This document shows, piece after piece, positions 23,002 through 35,020 of a stretch of DNA of 64,000 bases. The stretch comes from Solanum dulcamara (taxonomy: Eukaryota > Streptophyta > Magnoliopsida > Solanales > Solanaceae), in assembly GCF_947179165.1 (NCBI RefSeq), contig NC_077240.1, positions 71,131,501-71,195,500 on the forward strand. The letters run 5' to 3'. The stretch's first letter is position 1, and every line of letters begins with the position of its first letter. Made by a program: the position numbers and the translations under genes. The notes under the pieces are model-generated. The model was not told the DNA's origin. It made no database searches and was given only the letters and a program-made list of their open reading frames with translations.

Positions 23002-25142
23002 TGTAACAACCCTTCCTATTCATTATGGGTGAGCTAATCATAAAAGAAATTAGGTGAGAAAACTTCTAGTTTGGGAAGTTGAAAATGCCAGACTAGTCTA
23101 GGCACGGACATAATCTGAGCGAGGTAAAGTCTATGACAATCCGGTAAAGTATTGTCTAAATTTTTAATTTTTAGCTATTTTACTTTTAGCTAAGACGATG
23201 TGGAGTTCATAGGACTTTTAAGAATTAAATCCGAGTGAGTAGAACTCCCGATATCCAACTTGACATGAATGGGGTTGGAATGGAACGTCAAGGTTTGAAG
23301 GTATGCTGTGAAATGGGAAAACTAGGAGAATTTCTAAGTTTCTATTCCATGTCAACTGCTATATAGGCGACACACGCTACCGTAACGACCGTTATAGTAG
23401 AGAAATTTCCACTATAGCTGAGGTCAAAGACAGTCTACCCCGCTAAAGCAGAATTAGGTCGCTATAGTGAAATAAGTCGTTGTAAATGTATAATCTTCCC
23501 CAAAAACATTCATACTTACTCAAGGACACTTTGGGGAAGGGCATAGGCAATTTGGGTGAGTTTCCATCGGTTTTCCATCAAGATTCTTTGTAAAGTAAGT
23601 AAATTATTTTCCTAATTTAGTACTTCATTTTTATACCTTAGAATTGATAGTTATGGGGCTTGGAGAGGGTTTGGCCCGACCTAAGATGGAAAAATATGGT
23701 GTAACAAGAATTATTGAGTGTAGAACCTTGTGTTTTGTTTGTAAATTATTTATTCATGATTACATTACCATAATTTGTTGATGTAACCACAAAATTGATA
23801 GTTCTAGGTGAATTATTGATAGAAAAATTGTGAAATTAGCCTGGAGTTTGGAATTAAAATATAATCTAGAGATATTTAGGGCGTTTGGGTTGATTTGGTG
23901 TTAGTTTTATTGTTTTTAAATCAAGATCAAGTTAAAACTTCAAAAATAAAAGAGGAAGACATGGGTCCAGTAGAGCATTGGGGATTGATTTCAGGTAAGT
24001 GATGGTTGAATTATTTTTCAAATTACATTATGTGTGCATGTTAACTGTTTCGTTAGTGTTGCCTATACAAGTTGTATTTTGTAGGATAAGGGAATGAATG
24101 TTAAGGATATCTGATTGTTCATCTCATACAATAAACTTTCTTAAATACTTGTTGGTTTACAAGTGTGAGTTTTTTTTCATTGTGGTTGTGATTATTTTGA
24201 TGTCTATGACTTTTTGTTGGCTTGAATACCATGTCTAATATGAGATATCTATCGGTTGGCTCGAGGACTACGCCTAGTACAGGTTTTGTCGGTTGGCTCG
24301 GGTATCTCGCCTGGTACATATTCTATTATGATTGGCTAGAGTACCATGCCTAGTACATGTTTGGTTGGGCTTCTATGTGTGTTTCATGAGTGAATCAATT
24401 TTTATTTCATTCTATGTAATTATTACATGTTGGTCCATGAGTGGCCAAATTATTATGTTTAAATGCGGGAGTGGTTCTTGAGTAGACCAGAACTGCATGT
24501 TAGGCACCGTAGAAGATGTCTTAAGGAGCCTCTAATGGTCCGGGTAACTTGAAAGTTGTGGAATCACATAAATTATTGTTGTTGTGATATTAGACACATC
24601 TCATGTGGTTGTTAAGTCAGATTGATGACTAGGAGTCTTGGTTATATTCACTTACTAATTTATAGTTATATGTTCATATTTCATATATTTAGAGTTGGCC
24701 GATGATCGACCAATACATTGAGGTTTTGTGTACCAATACTGCACTGAATCTTCTTTTGTTATGTGTAGGGCATATTCCGACAGTGGCTGCGCGACCTCAA
24801 TTGTGATACAGACATTTCCTGAATCTAAGGGTGAATTGCTTCTTCCGAGTTGCCATAGATTCATCTACTCTCTCTATAGTCCATTGTTCATATTAAGATT
24901 TTTTTTATTTTGGGTGCACCCTCTATTTTAGACTTTGTTAGATGTTTATGTACACGGGTTTCAAATTCTAGGGGGATAATTTTCGTAAGTTTTTCTGTTA
25001 ATAATTTTAGTTATGAATCTTGGCTTTAATTAATGCAACTAGTTTTCTTAGTTGTTTAGTTGATTAAGTATTGGCTTGGGTAATTGGTTCTCCTATCGAA
25101 AGTTTACTGTGAGTGCCTCTCGCAGCGGTTTAAGTCATGACA
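23002..25142 (+). mobile_element. 3' LTR of the chromovirus
   Basis: It starts TGTAACAACCC, 77 bases after the pol relic, and ends ...TAAGTCATGACA. This mirrors the ends of the minus-strand LTRs (TGTAACACCCC... and ...GTGACA). Features in order: a cluster of CGCTATAG/CGCTAAAGC motifs (23350-23480), a donor-like GTAAAGTAAGTAAAT (23590), and a minisatellite of GGTTGGCTCGGGTAY-type units (24219-24365). The apparent ORFs (for example 24728-24931) lack any domain. Confidence 0.75.
24219..24365 (+). repeat. 38-40-bp minisatellite in chromovirus LTR, about four units
   Basis: Units read TTGGCTCGRGKAYYNCGCCT then AGTACA with a spacer of about 12 bases. A related array, in inverse orientation, lies at 31611-31706. 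Confidence 0.7.
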
Positions 25143-25374
25143 ATTTAAATGTTCGGGAAGAAAACAAAATTAGTAACTTAAATACGTGAAGTCTTTTGCA
25201 CTCACGCGAAACACATGTGAATTTACTATTTAAATAAATATATGCATTGGCTTAAAAAAATTATCACGTCACATTTACACAGACTGGAAGGATGAATTGT
25301 TTGCTCTAGTGATAGAAAATGGCAAAAAAAATTAAAGGTAAAGAAAGCAGAGAGATTTTAGATAAAGATAATGA

Positions 25375-25538
25375 GAAATGACATAAATAAAATGTATTTA
25401 ATTTAATGCTGATTTTCTAGCCATCAAATAAGGACAATGAATCAAAACAAAAATGTTTGAATCACTATATAAAGAAGGAATCATACAAGTAAAAATCAAT
25501 ACATAAGTAGCAAAATTATATTATTTTTTAGCTTCAAC
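25375..25538 (+). promoter_or_regulatory. Possible promoter of a small peptide gene
   Basis: CTATATAAAG at 25467-25476 is a good TATA box about 70 bp upstream of the ATG at 25539. The preceding stretch, including GATTTTCTAGCCATCAAATA then AGGACAA (about 25410), is repeated in similar form near 27360 without a following coding sequence. The promoter role is inferred. Confidence 0.4.
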
Positions 25539-25643
25539 ATGAATAACTTTCATTTCAATCTTCTTGTTGTTGCTCTTTTCCTTCTCAATACATCAATAGA
25601 AATTGTTGCCATCAGGATTGAGGATGGTTCAATCCAATTGTAA
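25539..25643 (+). CDS. 34-residue signal-peptide-like ORF, possibly a broken secreted-peptide gene
   Basis: ATG at 25539 to TAA at 25643. The product starts MNNFHFNLLVVALFLLN, a short polar N-terminus and a hydrophobic core, as in a secretory signal peptide with cleavage possible after IVA. It stops soon after the core. Downstream, in another frame, EVSSGSSPSHN (25704-25736) loosely recalls the serine/glycine/proline C-terminal motifs of secreted plant peptides such as the PIP family. An early stop or a frameshift may therefore have split a gene of about 65 residues. The TATA box at 25467 supports transcription. I cannot name the family with confidence; it may also be chance. Confidence 0.35.
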   Translation: MNNFHFNLLVVALFLLNTSIEIVAIRIEDGSIQL

Positions 25644-25649
25644 AGATTT

Positions 25650-27540
25650 TTGGATTTTTAGCAGAGTTTAGAGTTTCGAGAAACTTTAAATCATCCTTGC
25701 ATGAAGTTTCTTCAGGATCAAGTCCATCACACAACATTTCGACTCCAAATTCCGATACGTTCAAACTCAATATGCTAAAGAGTTAGCTTGTAAGAGGAAA
25801 ACCTCATATTATGTAATACGCCAATCAAGTTCTTTTAATTTAGAATTTTATTGATTGTCTTTGAATATATAGCAAATTCTATGAATCTAAAATGAACTTG
25901 TTTGATGTTCTTATTGTTCTCTTCCTTTTTTTCATTTAATAGTTTGCTAGTTCTCCTTTTTTTTTAAATTCTCTTCTCTCTTTGTAGAGAATTGATCTTT
26001 CTCTTACTTTGATTCAATTATGATAAGAAGAAAAACGCTCATATATATATTTTTTTAAAATCTTTTTAATGTTGCAATTTTGTTTTATTATAATTTTCAC
26101 ACATAGCAATGTTGTATCTCTTCTTGAGTTTTTCAATTTTTTTCAAAAATTTATTTTAATAATCTCCAAAAAAAAAAGTATTGTCTTCATCCCAATTTAT
26201 ATGATGTACTTTGACTTAAACATGGCATTACATTTGTCGAACTATAAAATTTTAAAAAATTATGATCTAATATATGTCATGTATTTAGTATCATTAAAAA
26301 ATCTAGACACTTTTTCACCTCGTTGAGAAAGAAAATGAAAAAAAGAGCTTCACATTTAATGGACAAAATCTGGACATTTTTCATTTTCTGTTAAGAAAAA
26401 TCACTCAACTATTGAGAACTAGTGTAATCGATTAAAAAATTTATGATATACCTAAAATTAATTAACTAGAATAATCGAAACAATCAATTAGTTTCAAATT
26501 ATTTTCTTGAGACAAAACAAGAAAATAAAAGAAAATATGGAATATGACTTTGCGGTGTTCCTTCAAGTATTTATAAAAAGTAATTAAAACACTAAATTCT
26601 TAACTCCATATATACATTCAATGCTGGAAGAAAAGAAGAAAAAAAAATAAAGAATTTCAGGAAATAAAAATAGTTGCTTAATAATATCAATAGGGGAGAA
26701 CTCCAAAGATATGCAATAAAGATGGGTTAGGATTTTTATTTTTTGCGTGAAAAGACAAAATAGTCCTTAGTATTATGGAAATAGTAAGGTGTATTTAAGT
26801 GAAAAAAGGAATAGGGTGCAAACTTATTACCTTTATGTAGTAGGAGCAAAGGCATATACACTTTTTGTACGTGTACTCTATATTAATGAGTACACAATTT
26901 TTTTTAAGAAATACAACATAAATAATATTACATAATGCATCGCACTATGAAATTAAAATTTTTTAAAAAAAATGTAAGTTACTAAAAATGATGAATATTA
27001 ATCTCATTTAGTTAGCCTGGTAAATAAGAAACTTCTACAAACTTCAATCATCAATTTATTAAAAAAAATTAAACAAGTCACAAAATTTATTTATTAGTTT
27101 TCAAGCTTTTAAAACTCAAAAAACAAAGTTGTTGATTTTTTTACTCTAATTCACCAAAAATGGAGTTGTTCACCAATAACTCATCTCCACAAAATTAAAT
27201 GTTCCACCGCATCTTCTAAAAATCTTCAAAGCTCTTATCCCCCCTCCCCCCACCACCACACACACACACACACAACAAAATGGGGTAAAACGAAAAAATA
27301 TTTTCTCTAAAGTATCATACCGTGTAAAAAAAATCTAAATGAAATATATTTGATTTAATGTAGATTTTCTAGCCACCAAATAAGGACAACAAATAAAAGC
27401 TTGATGAAAAAATTAACTACATTAAATATCCATGTCGTATGATTCACTTCAACACTTACACTTTTTAGATTATTGAAAATTTGAAATCACTTATACCAAC
27501 TATGAGGTAAATGTAGCGTATATTAAAAAATAGCTATTAA
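25650..27540. other. AT-rich intergenic sequence with MITE debris and a duplicated promoter-like block
   Basis: No gene is supported. 26185-26310 (TTCATCCCAATTTATATGAT, TGTACTTTGAC) resembles the common CTCCCTCCGTCCCAATTTATGTGA MITE type. 27345-27415 is a diverged second copy of the block upstream of the small ORF at 25539. A short CA/CACA tract lies near 27255-27275. Confidence 0.45.
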
Positions 27541-27550
27541 AACACAAATA

Positions 27551-27706
27551 CATGTGACCAGGAGGTCACGGGTTTAAGCCTTTGAAACAGCTTCTGGCAG
27601 AAATACAAGGTAAGGCTGCGTACAATAGACCCTTGTGGTCGGGCCCTTCCCCGAACCCTGCGCATAGCGGGAGTTTAAGTGCATCGGGCTGCCCTTTTAC
27701 TAGTAT
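27551..27706 (+). mobile_element. tRNA-derived SINE, 5'-truncated
   Basis: CATGTGACCAGGAGGTCACG is followed by GGTTTAAGCC, a pol III B box (GGTTCRANNCC with one change). The body AAGGTAAGGCTGCGTACAAT, AGACCCTTGTGGTCGGGCCC and AGCGGGAGTTTAAGTGCATC follows, ending CTGCCCTTTTACT. This matches my memory of a SINE widespread in Solanaceae and other plants (Au-like). The A box is missing, so it is 5'-truncated or decayed. Confidence 0.75.
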
Positions 27707-27918
27707 AAGTATCCACACGATGGACCGTCAGTATTAAGAAAACTTATTTTCTTCCTTTATTCTAATCTCAAAATGTTGTTTGTAGTTAATCAGCTATGAT
27801 CGCCTACAATTTTAATTTATAAAAGAATCTATTGAGATTTCATTAAGGCAAAGTTTTATTTTTTATTAATGCATAAAAATTAAATAATTAATTGTTATGA
27901 AATAAAAATTATACATAT

Positions 27919-30900
27919 TGTAACAATTTTCCCTATTGTTATAGTTGTAAAAGATATAGTACCCTTGCATAGGTCCACGCAGATTAAGAACTGACAAAAA
28001 TCAAAAAATGAACAAATTGGAAAAAATTATCGTGCTTCGCTTAAGCGACATGAGGTTCGCTATAGCGAAAGCAGTGGAGTCTCCTGACTTTGCTATAGCG
28101 AAGGGATGTTCCGGTATACTAGCCTTCTCTATAACAAAGGTCGGAAATTTTATTTTGTGTTTTGAGTCACTTTTCACCCAATCTTGGTCATAAATTAGAA
28201 TATTCAACTAGAAGACTCCTAGGAGAAAATTTTCAAGACTTCAGGTTTTTCTCTCTTAAGGTAAGTGATCTCAATCCATATTTCCCTTTCATAATTCATT
28301 TCTTCATAGAATTGAAAGGTAAATTCTTCATAGAACTTTGTGAATTAAATCCTAGGGTTATAATTGTTGGATCGAATGTAAATTTAGGATATTTATGCAT
28401 GTTTTTAATTCTTTTTCATTGAATTTGATCTTCTAGAATAATATTATGCGTCTAAACTTTTATTTCAATATTGGGAAATCTATAAACACCATAAAAATAT
28501 GTTCTTGAACATACAAATTATTCAAAAGAGGTTAATGGAATTAAAACTCCATGAGTGAGACTTAGTTGATCTTGGAAACCTCTGATTTGATAAAACAACC
28601 CGTTAATTATTTGTTAGACCTTCTAAAAAGGTAGAATTAGGTGAGTTCAAATACCTAATACCTTTGTTTAAGTAAATAGGATATTAAAGTGATTTTATAC
28701 TTTATTTCAAAAATATATATATTTTAATGAACCTTGAGGGGGTCAAGGGATGAGCAACACCTACAGGCCTTATCATAAATAAAAACAACAAAAGTACAAT
28801 GAGGGAAATATAAACCTTACCTCCGATCCTATGATGGTTCGTAAGTCGGCTAGTCTACTAAGATCGACCAACTTATCCCCAATACTATAAAAGGAAACCT
28901 GGTATCTAAGCACTTATGACAAGACTCCTCTATAATGACCCTCATGATCATTTCTATATCTTTGCATTCTTTGACCATTTTTCCCGTTCTCATAGATTTC
29001 TTGTAGTTTTTATGTGGTATTGGGATGGATGGTATGCTTGCTGAGGTGGTTGAGAGAGTTTGGTGCGAGTTTTTCTATTTTGGAGGCTTATGATGTGAAA
29101 GAATTTACTTTAGTCAACATTCAGATATTCTAATGTCAGATGAAGATTTTGTCAATTCCATCAACTCTAGAAGAGTCATTTTGATCTAGTGTGGTAGTTG
29201 GTTCGGATTTTGAGGTTGCATTCTTTTTGAGTTTGTGTCATTAGGCATTTTAAATTTGAAGTTTTAGCCAAAGTTTGACTTTGATCAATATTCTTATTAA
29301 ATGCACTAGGATGAAAATTCCTTGAGTACGGTTAGCTCCAAAATGCAAAGTTTGGTCTAGTACGACCTTTCATTTAGTTCTCAAGGTGTTCGGGATGAGA
29401 TTATGACTTTTGGCATGAAGATTTTGTCAATTCCATCAACTCTGGAAGAGTCATTTTGATCTAGTGTGGTAGTTGGTTCGGATTTTGAGGTTGCATTCTT
29501 TTTGAGTTTGTGTCATTAGGCATTTTAAATTTGAAGTTTTAGCCAAAGTTTGACTTTGATCAATATTCTTATTAAATGCACTAGGATGAAAATTCCTTGA
29601 GTACGGTTAGCTCCAAAATGCAAAGTTTGGTCTAGTACGACCTTTCATTTAGTTCTCAAGGTGTTCGGGATGAGATTATGACTTTTGGCATTTTGGTTGA
29701 TATTTCTTTATAAGTGTTGACATAGGTCAACATTTTAATGAGATGATCTCTGTTGATTGTTTCATCGATTTTGTTGAGTCCAAAATATCATTTTGAAGTG
29801 GATAGTATTTTTAGTTTGCATCGTTTTGACCTCGATTGAATTTCGAGGGTCCATTCAAAGTTGGAGCATTATGCTCCAAACTGCTGATACAACAGTCATT
29901 GGTTCCATGGCTTTAGCGTCCATGGGGTCGCTTAAGCAAAGGGAATTAGGGGGTAAGGGTCGCTTTAGCATCCGACTGACCATTTTCGTGATAGCTGCTT
30001 TGGCGTCCTGGAATGACTTTAGCAATACGTACTTAAGCGGCCATTTGACCTCTTTTGCAGTTATTACTGGGCATTCAATTCCCTTTCTTCCTCCTTCATT
30101 CTTAAAAGAACCCATTTGCAAGGGAGCTCGGATCAATGTGTTTTTGCTCATTTCTTCATCAATTCAAGTAATTCAAAGGTAAATTTCTCCCTTTTTCATT
30201 TTCTAAACTCGATTCGAACTTTATCCCCTTAATTCAACTCTTTTTTTGACCTTAATTACCTTGATATCAAGTCTTCAAAGAACAGTATTTGATCCATTTG
30301 AGATCCGAATTGAATTCCATTTTCACCTAACTTTCGGGCATGCGATCCTAACCTTGAGGGAATTATGATGGAGTTAGTTTCACAATTTTGTAATGTCAAT
30401 CGTGCATTAATTTTTGACCCATTTTTTGATCAATATGGGTATCGTTAGTCCCGTATTGATTTACTCATTGTGTTTCTAATAGCTTGGTAGCGTTTCGATG
30501 CTCTTCGGAAAGGAAAAGCACCTGAATAGTCATTTGTGTACGATTTTGGCTTTGAGGTAGGCTATAATTTCTTCTTATAGACTTGGATTAGTTATTACAT
30601 ACACATACATACATACATACATTGTATGTTTTAGATTGTGATTTTCGGCTTGAATTATCCTTAGACTTCGAATTGGCCATTTTCAGGTGTTTTAGCCGAT
30701 AAGTCTTACCTTAGGTTGATCCTTGGTCTTGGATTACATGTTTAGATCCTTAAAAATGCTTCTGGGTGGCATGAAACGTAGTTTTATATGTGTTTGCATG
30801 TTGTGGAATGTTTAGATGCCTTTGTATTTATTTATCGACTTTAATCATTTTATTGTTGTTTGTTGGGCCTGAGGCCTTGGACTTGGACTTGCTGGAGTTC

Positions 30901-30956
30901 CATGTTAGTACTACTGCTCTATGATGGGTGTTTATCCGATTATTTTGTGATGTGAG
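27919..30956 (+). mobile_element. Gypsy LTR relics, plus orientation
   Basis: TGTAACAATTTTCC at 27919 resembles the LTR start at 23002. Two clusters of CGCTTAAGCG/CGCTATAGCG-type palindromes follow (28030-28140 and 29905-30050). Each is followed within about 150 bp by a donor-like site (AAGGTAAGTGATC at 28257; AAAGGTAAATTTC at 30175). At least two LTR copies or a rearranged one are therefore present. The boundaries between them are unclear. The ORFs over the clusters (28008-28193, 29793-30182) have no domain. Confidence 0.45.
29141..29690 (+). repeat. 275-bp tandem duplication, nearly identical copies
   Basis: Copies lie at 29141-29415 and 29416-29690, directly adjacent. Reading them side by side I see one difference (CTCTAGAAG against CTCTGGAAG). 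It is therefore much younger than the surrounding decayed LTR. Confidence 0.9.
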
Positions 30957-32232
30957 TGTCATGACCCTGACTCTTCATGAATGGCACCCACACTAACCCA
31001 TCGGTGGGAGAACCAATACTAACCTAACTATAACACTGTATTAATCAGACACAAGCATTTAATAAGTGGGAAAATAATTTAAAATAGTTTAAAGCTGAGT
31101 TTCCATAAACTTATGTAATTTATCTGAAAACATGCGGAAATAAACCCCCTATAATCTGAAAGTCATTATACCAAAACTCTAGCTAACGGTTTAAAATAAG
31201 GGGATGCAACCCCAAAAATAATAAATATAAAATACGAATATAAAATTCCAAGTCTGAGAAGAAGGGACTGAGAATTAAGATGAATTCACGACAATCGGAA
31301 AGAACTGGCTCATCCTTGAATCTGGACGATAAATGATCTCCTAACTAAGGTCTCTCAATAGCTGCCTAAATATGTCCTGTACTCAATAACAAGATCAAGT
31401 GCAGTATCAGTACACAACAACAGTGTATTGGTAGAATCACGCGGTCATTTTTAATAAATAAAATACAACAAGCAACTACAACATAGTAAGGCAACAATAT
31501 ACAATCACATCACAGTTATATCAATTATTAAATTATTATACAGGTAAACATACTTAATCACAATACAAAAGGCAAACCATGGTCCTCTCAAGGAACTCAT
31601 ACCCAAACTATTAGTGTACAGACGTGGTACCCAATCCAATAGTCAGTGTACCGATGAAGTACCCGATCCAAATATACTGGTGTGGTACCTGATCCAACAT
31701 GAAGTCACACATCACAATCGCAACCACAATGAATAGGCGCACATACTTGTACAACCAAGTAATATTAATTTCATGCAATTTGATCATAAGATATGATTTC
31801 ACTTCATGTTCATTTTGCTTCCCTAATCATATATCATGCATGCAATATTAGTGAAATAGTTAACATACACATATAACACAAAGGGGAAAACACAACCATC
31901 ACCTACCTCAAAAAAAGTCTTAGAGACTTTAAAAAAGTGCAGCTTTTCCTTTTTCCAATGCTTTGGCCCATCCTTGGTCTAAAACAAACAAAGAATATAA
32001 GTAATCAATGAACAATGGCCTACATTATCCAGATTATATCAAAATCCTAACCCTTGGTAAATTTCGTGATTATCTCTCTCAGGTAGGGCTTTTCCTAGGT
32101 CAAAATATTTCCCTAAGAGAATTTTCGTAGATTCTAAGGTCTAAGAATCGAATTACAAGTTAGAGGAATAATTAACTTAACTTTACCTAAGAAAGCAGAA
32201 GAAAACCGAAAGAAAATAGCTCTAAAACGCCC
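30957..32232 (-). mobile_element. Gypsy LTR fragment, minus orientation
   Basis: The plus strand begins TGTCATGACCCTGACTC, the reverse of an LTR 3' end, with the ACCCACACTAACCCATCGG block seen also at 14202. The three-unit GTGTACCGAYGWRGTACCC minisatellite (31611-31706) lies inside. At about 32232 it runs into an RNase H relic without the expected LTR start, so it is truncated. Confidence 0.55.
31611..31706 (-). repeat. About 32-bp minisatellite in gypsy LTR, three units
   Basis: On the minus strand units read TTGGATCGGGTACYWCRYCG then GTACAC with a spacer. The core GGTAC is shared with the array at 24219-24365. Confidence 0.65.
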
Positions 32233-32660
32233 CTAGATAACACCCCAACTTTCTCTGAGATGCCTAATTGAATGAACCTAGTCTCCAAAGACTGAATTTC
32301 TCTAGCCAAGATTCGCTTAGACAAACCCAAACAAGCTAAATTGTTCATACTAGCTGTTTTTCGGCTCAATGCATCTGCCACTACATTGGTCTTACCCCGG
32401 TGATACTAAATGGAGATGGCATAATCCTTAGTAACTCCATCCATCTTTGTTGCCTCAGATTCAAATCTTTGTGAGTGAACACATACTAGAGACTACAATG
32501 ATTAGTGAACATCTCAAACTTGACACCATGGAGATAATGTCACCAGATCTTGAGAGGAAACACTACCTCTACTAACTCCAAGTCATGCGACAGGTAATTT
32601 CTCTCATGAACCTTTAACTACCATGAGGCACAAGCAAGAAAATGCACCAACTTATTCATT
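32187..32660 (-). pseudogene. Gypsy RNase H/linker relic
   Basis: Minus strand: HEKNYLSHDLELVEVVF, KFEMFTNHCSL with a stop, then ADALSRKTASMNNLACLGLS (32396-32340) and LGISEKVGVL. This is the end of RNase H and the linker to integrase. The similarity stops near 32232, where LTR sequence begins. It is a different copy from the one immediately to its right because both carry the same RNase H segment. Confidence 0.75.
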
Positions 32661-34010
32661 CGGTCTAAACAATTCAAATCGAATCATATTGAGGAAGCAT
32701 ATGAGATAACCCCGTAATGAAGTCCATATTCAAATTCTCCCACTTCCAAGCAGAAATATTAATATCTTTAGCCAATCCTCCCATTTTTTTATGCTCAACT
32801 TTCATTTGTTGAAAATTTGGACACTTAGTCACATATTTCACAATATCCTTCTTCATGTCATTCCACCAATAGATTTCTCTCAAATCACGATACATCTTAA
32901 AAAATCTCGGGTGAATAGAATATCGAGAACTGTGAGCTTCTAATGATATATGTTGCCTCAAACCATTAATCTACAAAACACATAAGCGACCCTTGATAAC
33001 GAAGCACACCATATCCCCTTTGAGATAAAGCCTCTATAGCTTTTTCTGAAATCGCTTTCTTCAATTCAACCAAAGTCGGATCACTATCTTGTTTTGTCTT
33101 CACATCCGACACAAGAGATAATTTTGAGTAATTTTTGCACAATAACACGACCATCCTCGGAATCAACCAAACGAACTCTCATACAAGGTAGTGTATGTAC
33201 ATTACAAACCAACTCCTTTTTTCATCTTCAATATGAGCAAAACACTATTTATGGACAATCTACTAAGAGCATCAGCAATCACATTTCTCTTTTTGGGATG
33301 GTAGAGAACACTCATGTCATAATCCTTTAATAATTCAAGCCACCTTTTTTGTGGAAGATTCATATCATTTTGCTTAAGCACATATTTCAAACTCTTATGA
33401 TCAGTGAACACATCCACATGAATACCATAAAGATAGTGTCTCCATATCTTTAAAGCAAAAACCACCGCTGCTAACTCCAAATCATGAGTCGGGTAGTTTT
33501 TTTCATGGACCTTAAGTTGCCAAGAAGCATAGGATATCACTTTACCATTTTTCATCAAAATACAACCAAGACCAATTCTCGAGGCATCGCAATACACAAC
33601 AAAATCATTGAATCCTTCCGGTAAATTCAAAACTAAGGCTGAAACAAATCGATATTTCAACTCTTAAAAACTCTTCTCACATGCTTCGAACCACTGAAAT
33701 TTCACCTTCTTCTAAGTCAAAGTAGTCAAATGTGAAGCAATAAAGGAAAATCCTTCCACAAACCGTCTATAGAAACTGACTAAACCTAAGAAGCTCCGAA
33801 TATCAGAGGGAGAAAGAGGTCTAGGCCAATTCTTAACCAACTCGGTCTTCTTGGGATCAACTCTAATATCATCATTGGAAATAATATGGTCAAGGAAATC
33901 AACCAACCCCAAAACTCACACTTGCTAAACTTAGCAAACAACTGATGATCCTTGAGAACATATAAGACAATCCTCAAGTGATCAGCATACTCATCATCAC
34001 TTCAAGAAAA
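32661..34010 (-). pseudogene. Gypsy pol relic: RT end, RNase H, integrase zinc finger
   Basis: Read on minus: the RT end [23 protein letters not shown] and the connection [15 protein letters not shown] with [13 protein letters not shown] (34010-33712). RNase H follows with all four acidic positions visible ([39 protein letters not shown]; 33660-33202). After a linker the integrase N-terminus HSSRYSIHP...KCPNF (32961-32674) has the second zinc cysteine replaced by F, so CPNC became CPNF. Several frameshifts separate the blocks. RT begins only after the YxDD site and integrase stops before its DDE core, so both ends are cut. RNase H is the best preserved part, with 152 codons open. Confidence 0.85.
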
Positions 34011-35020
34011 ATGAATCGGCATAAATTTCAAGGTCTTAGTAGTGACTTTTCTGAAGATTTGGGATTAGTTCGAGTAAATGTCGGTGATATGTGGGTAATT
34101 GTGCATTTCATAATGGATTTGTAATGTTTCTTAAGGTCGTTTGTGATTTTCTCCCCTTTTTTACTATTTACCCTCATCGTGGCTTCTTTTAGTTGTTTAT
34201 GACTTGCAGAGATCGATGACATAATTTTTGAGGTGGGTGGATGCATTTTGGTAGATTTATTGAGTTTCGGAGGTTTGAAACTTAGAAAGTTTGGCTAAAG
34301 TCAATATTTAGGGTTAACTGGATCGATTTCCCGTTCTGATGATTTCACTAGGTTCGTAGGGTGATTTGTGAATTAGTTGGATGGTTTAAAAAAGTCTCGA
34401 GGCACTCGAGACTAATTTGGATCCTTGGATGGAATTCTAGTGCTCTTAAGATTTGTAGTTGACCACGATCAACATTGAACTAAGACTACCTATGTCACTT
34501 AAGTATTTATTTAATTTTTTTTGAATCCCCTAGTGTAAATTTCTGGCTCTATTATTGCTTATGATGTCCCCTCACTATCCAAATTCCACAATTGCACATT
34601 GTCCATTTGGTATACTACATAAAGGGTAAGATTCACAAATAGTTTTTTTTGTCCTTATATTTGAAAAATAATTATCATATCAAGATATTCAAAATTTTAT
34701 GATAGTGATTATTTTTCAAGAAAGAATCAAAAGTAGCCAAAGAAAACTATGTATAAACACAAGACCATTTGAAACGCAATGGCAATGATATTATTTTTTA
34801 AAAGATGAAATCAAAAAATTGGCTAACAAACACTATTTTTACATACTTTATTAATTGTTTTGACAACATTAAAAAGTGTGTTTGGTATGGAGGATAACAT
34901 TTTTCAATTTTATCATGTTTTGATTGGTCAAAATAATTTGGAAAACTTTTTCTCGAGGAAAACAAACTTCTTAAAAAGGGTAGAAAAAAACAAGTTTTAA
35001 AAATGACACTCTAAGTTTAT
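34011..35020. other. LTR-like and AT-rich sequence, no gene
   Basis: 34020-34480 resembles gypsy U3 text (TTTGGCTAAAGTCAATATT, GGTTTGAAACTT) but no end could be found. 34870-34900 (TGTTTGGTATGGAGGATAAC) is an inverse relative of ATTCCTCCGTACCAAACA at 42378 and 44358. It may be one half of a MITE split by the LTR that follows. Confidence 0.35.

Noticed and set aside
28001..28422. Frames across the CGCTATAGCG cluster
   Set aside because: Mirror-image residues (FAIAK and AFAIA) come from the palindromes; no domain.
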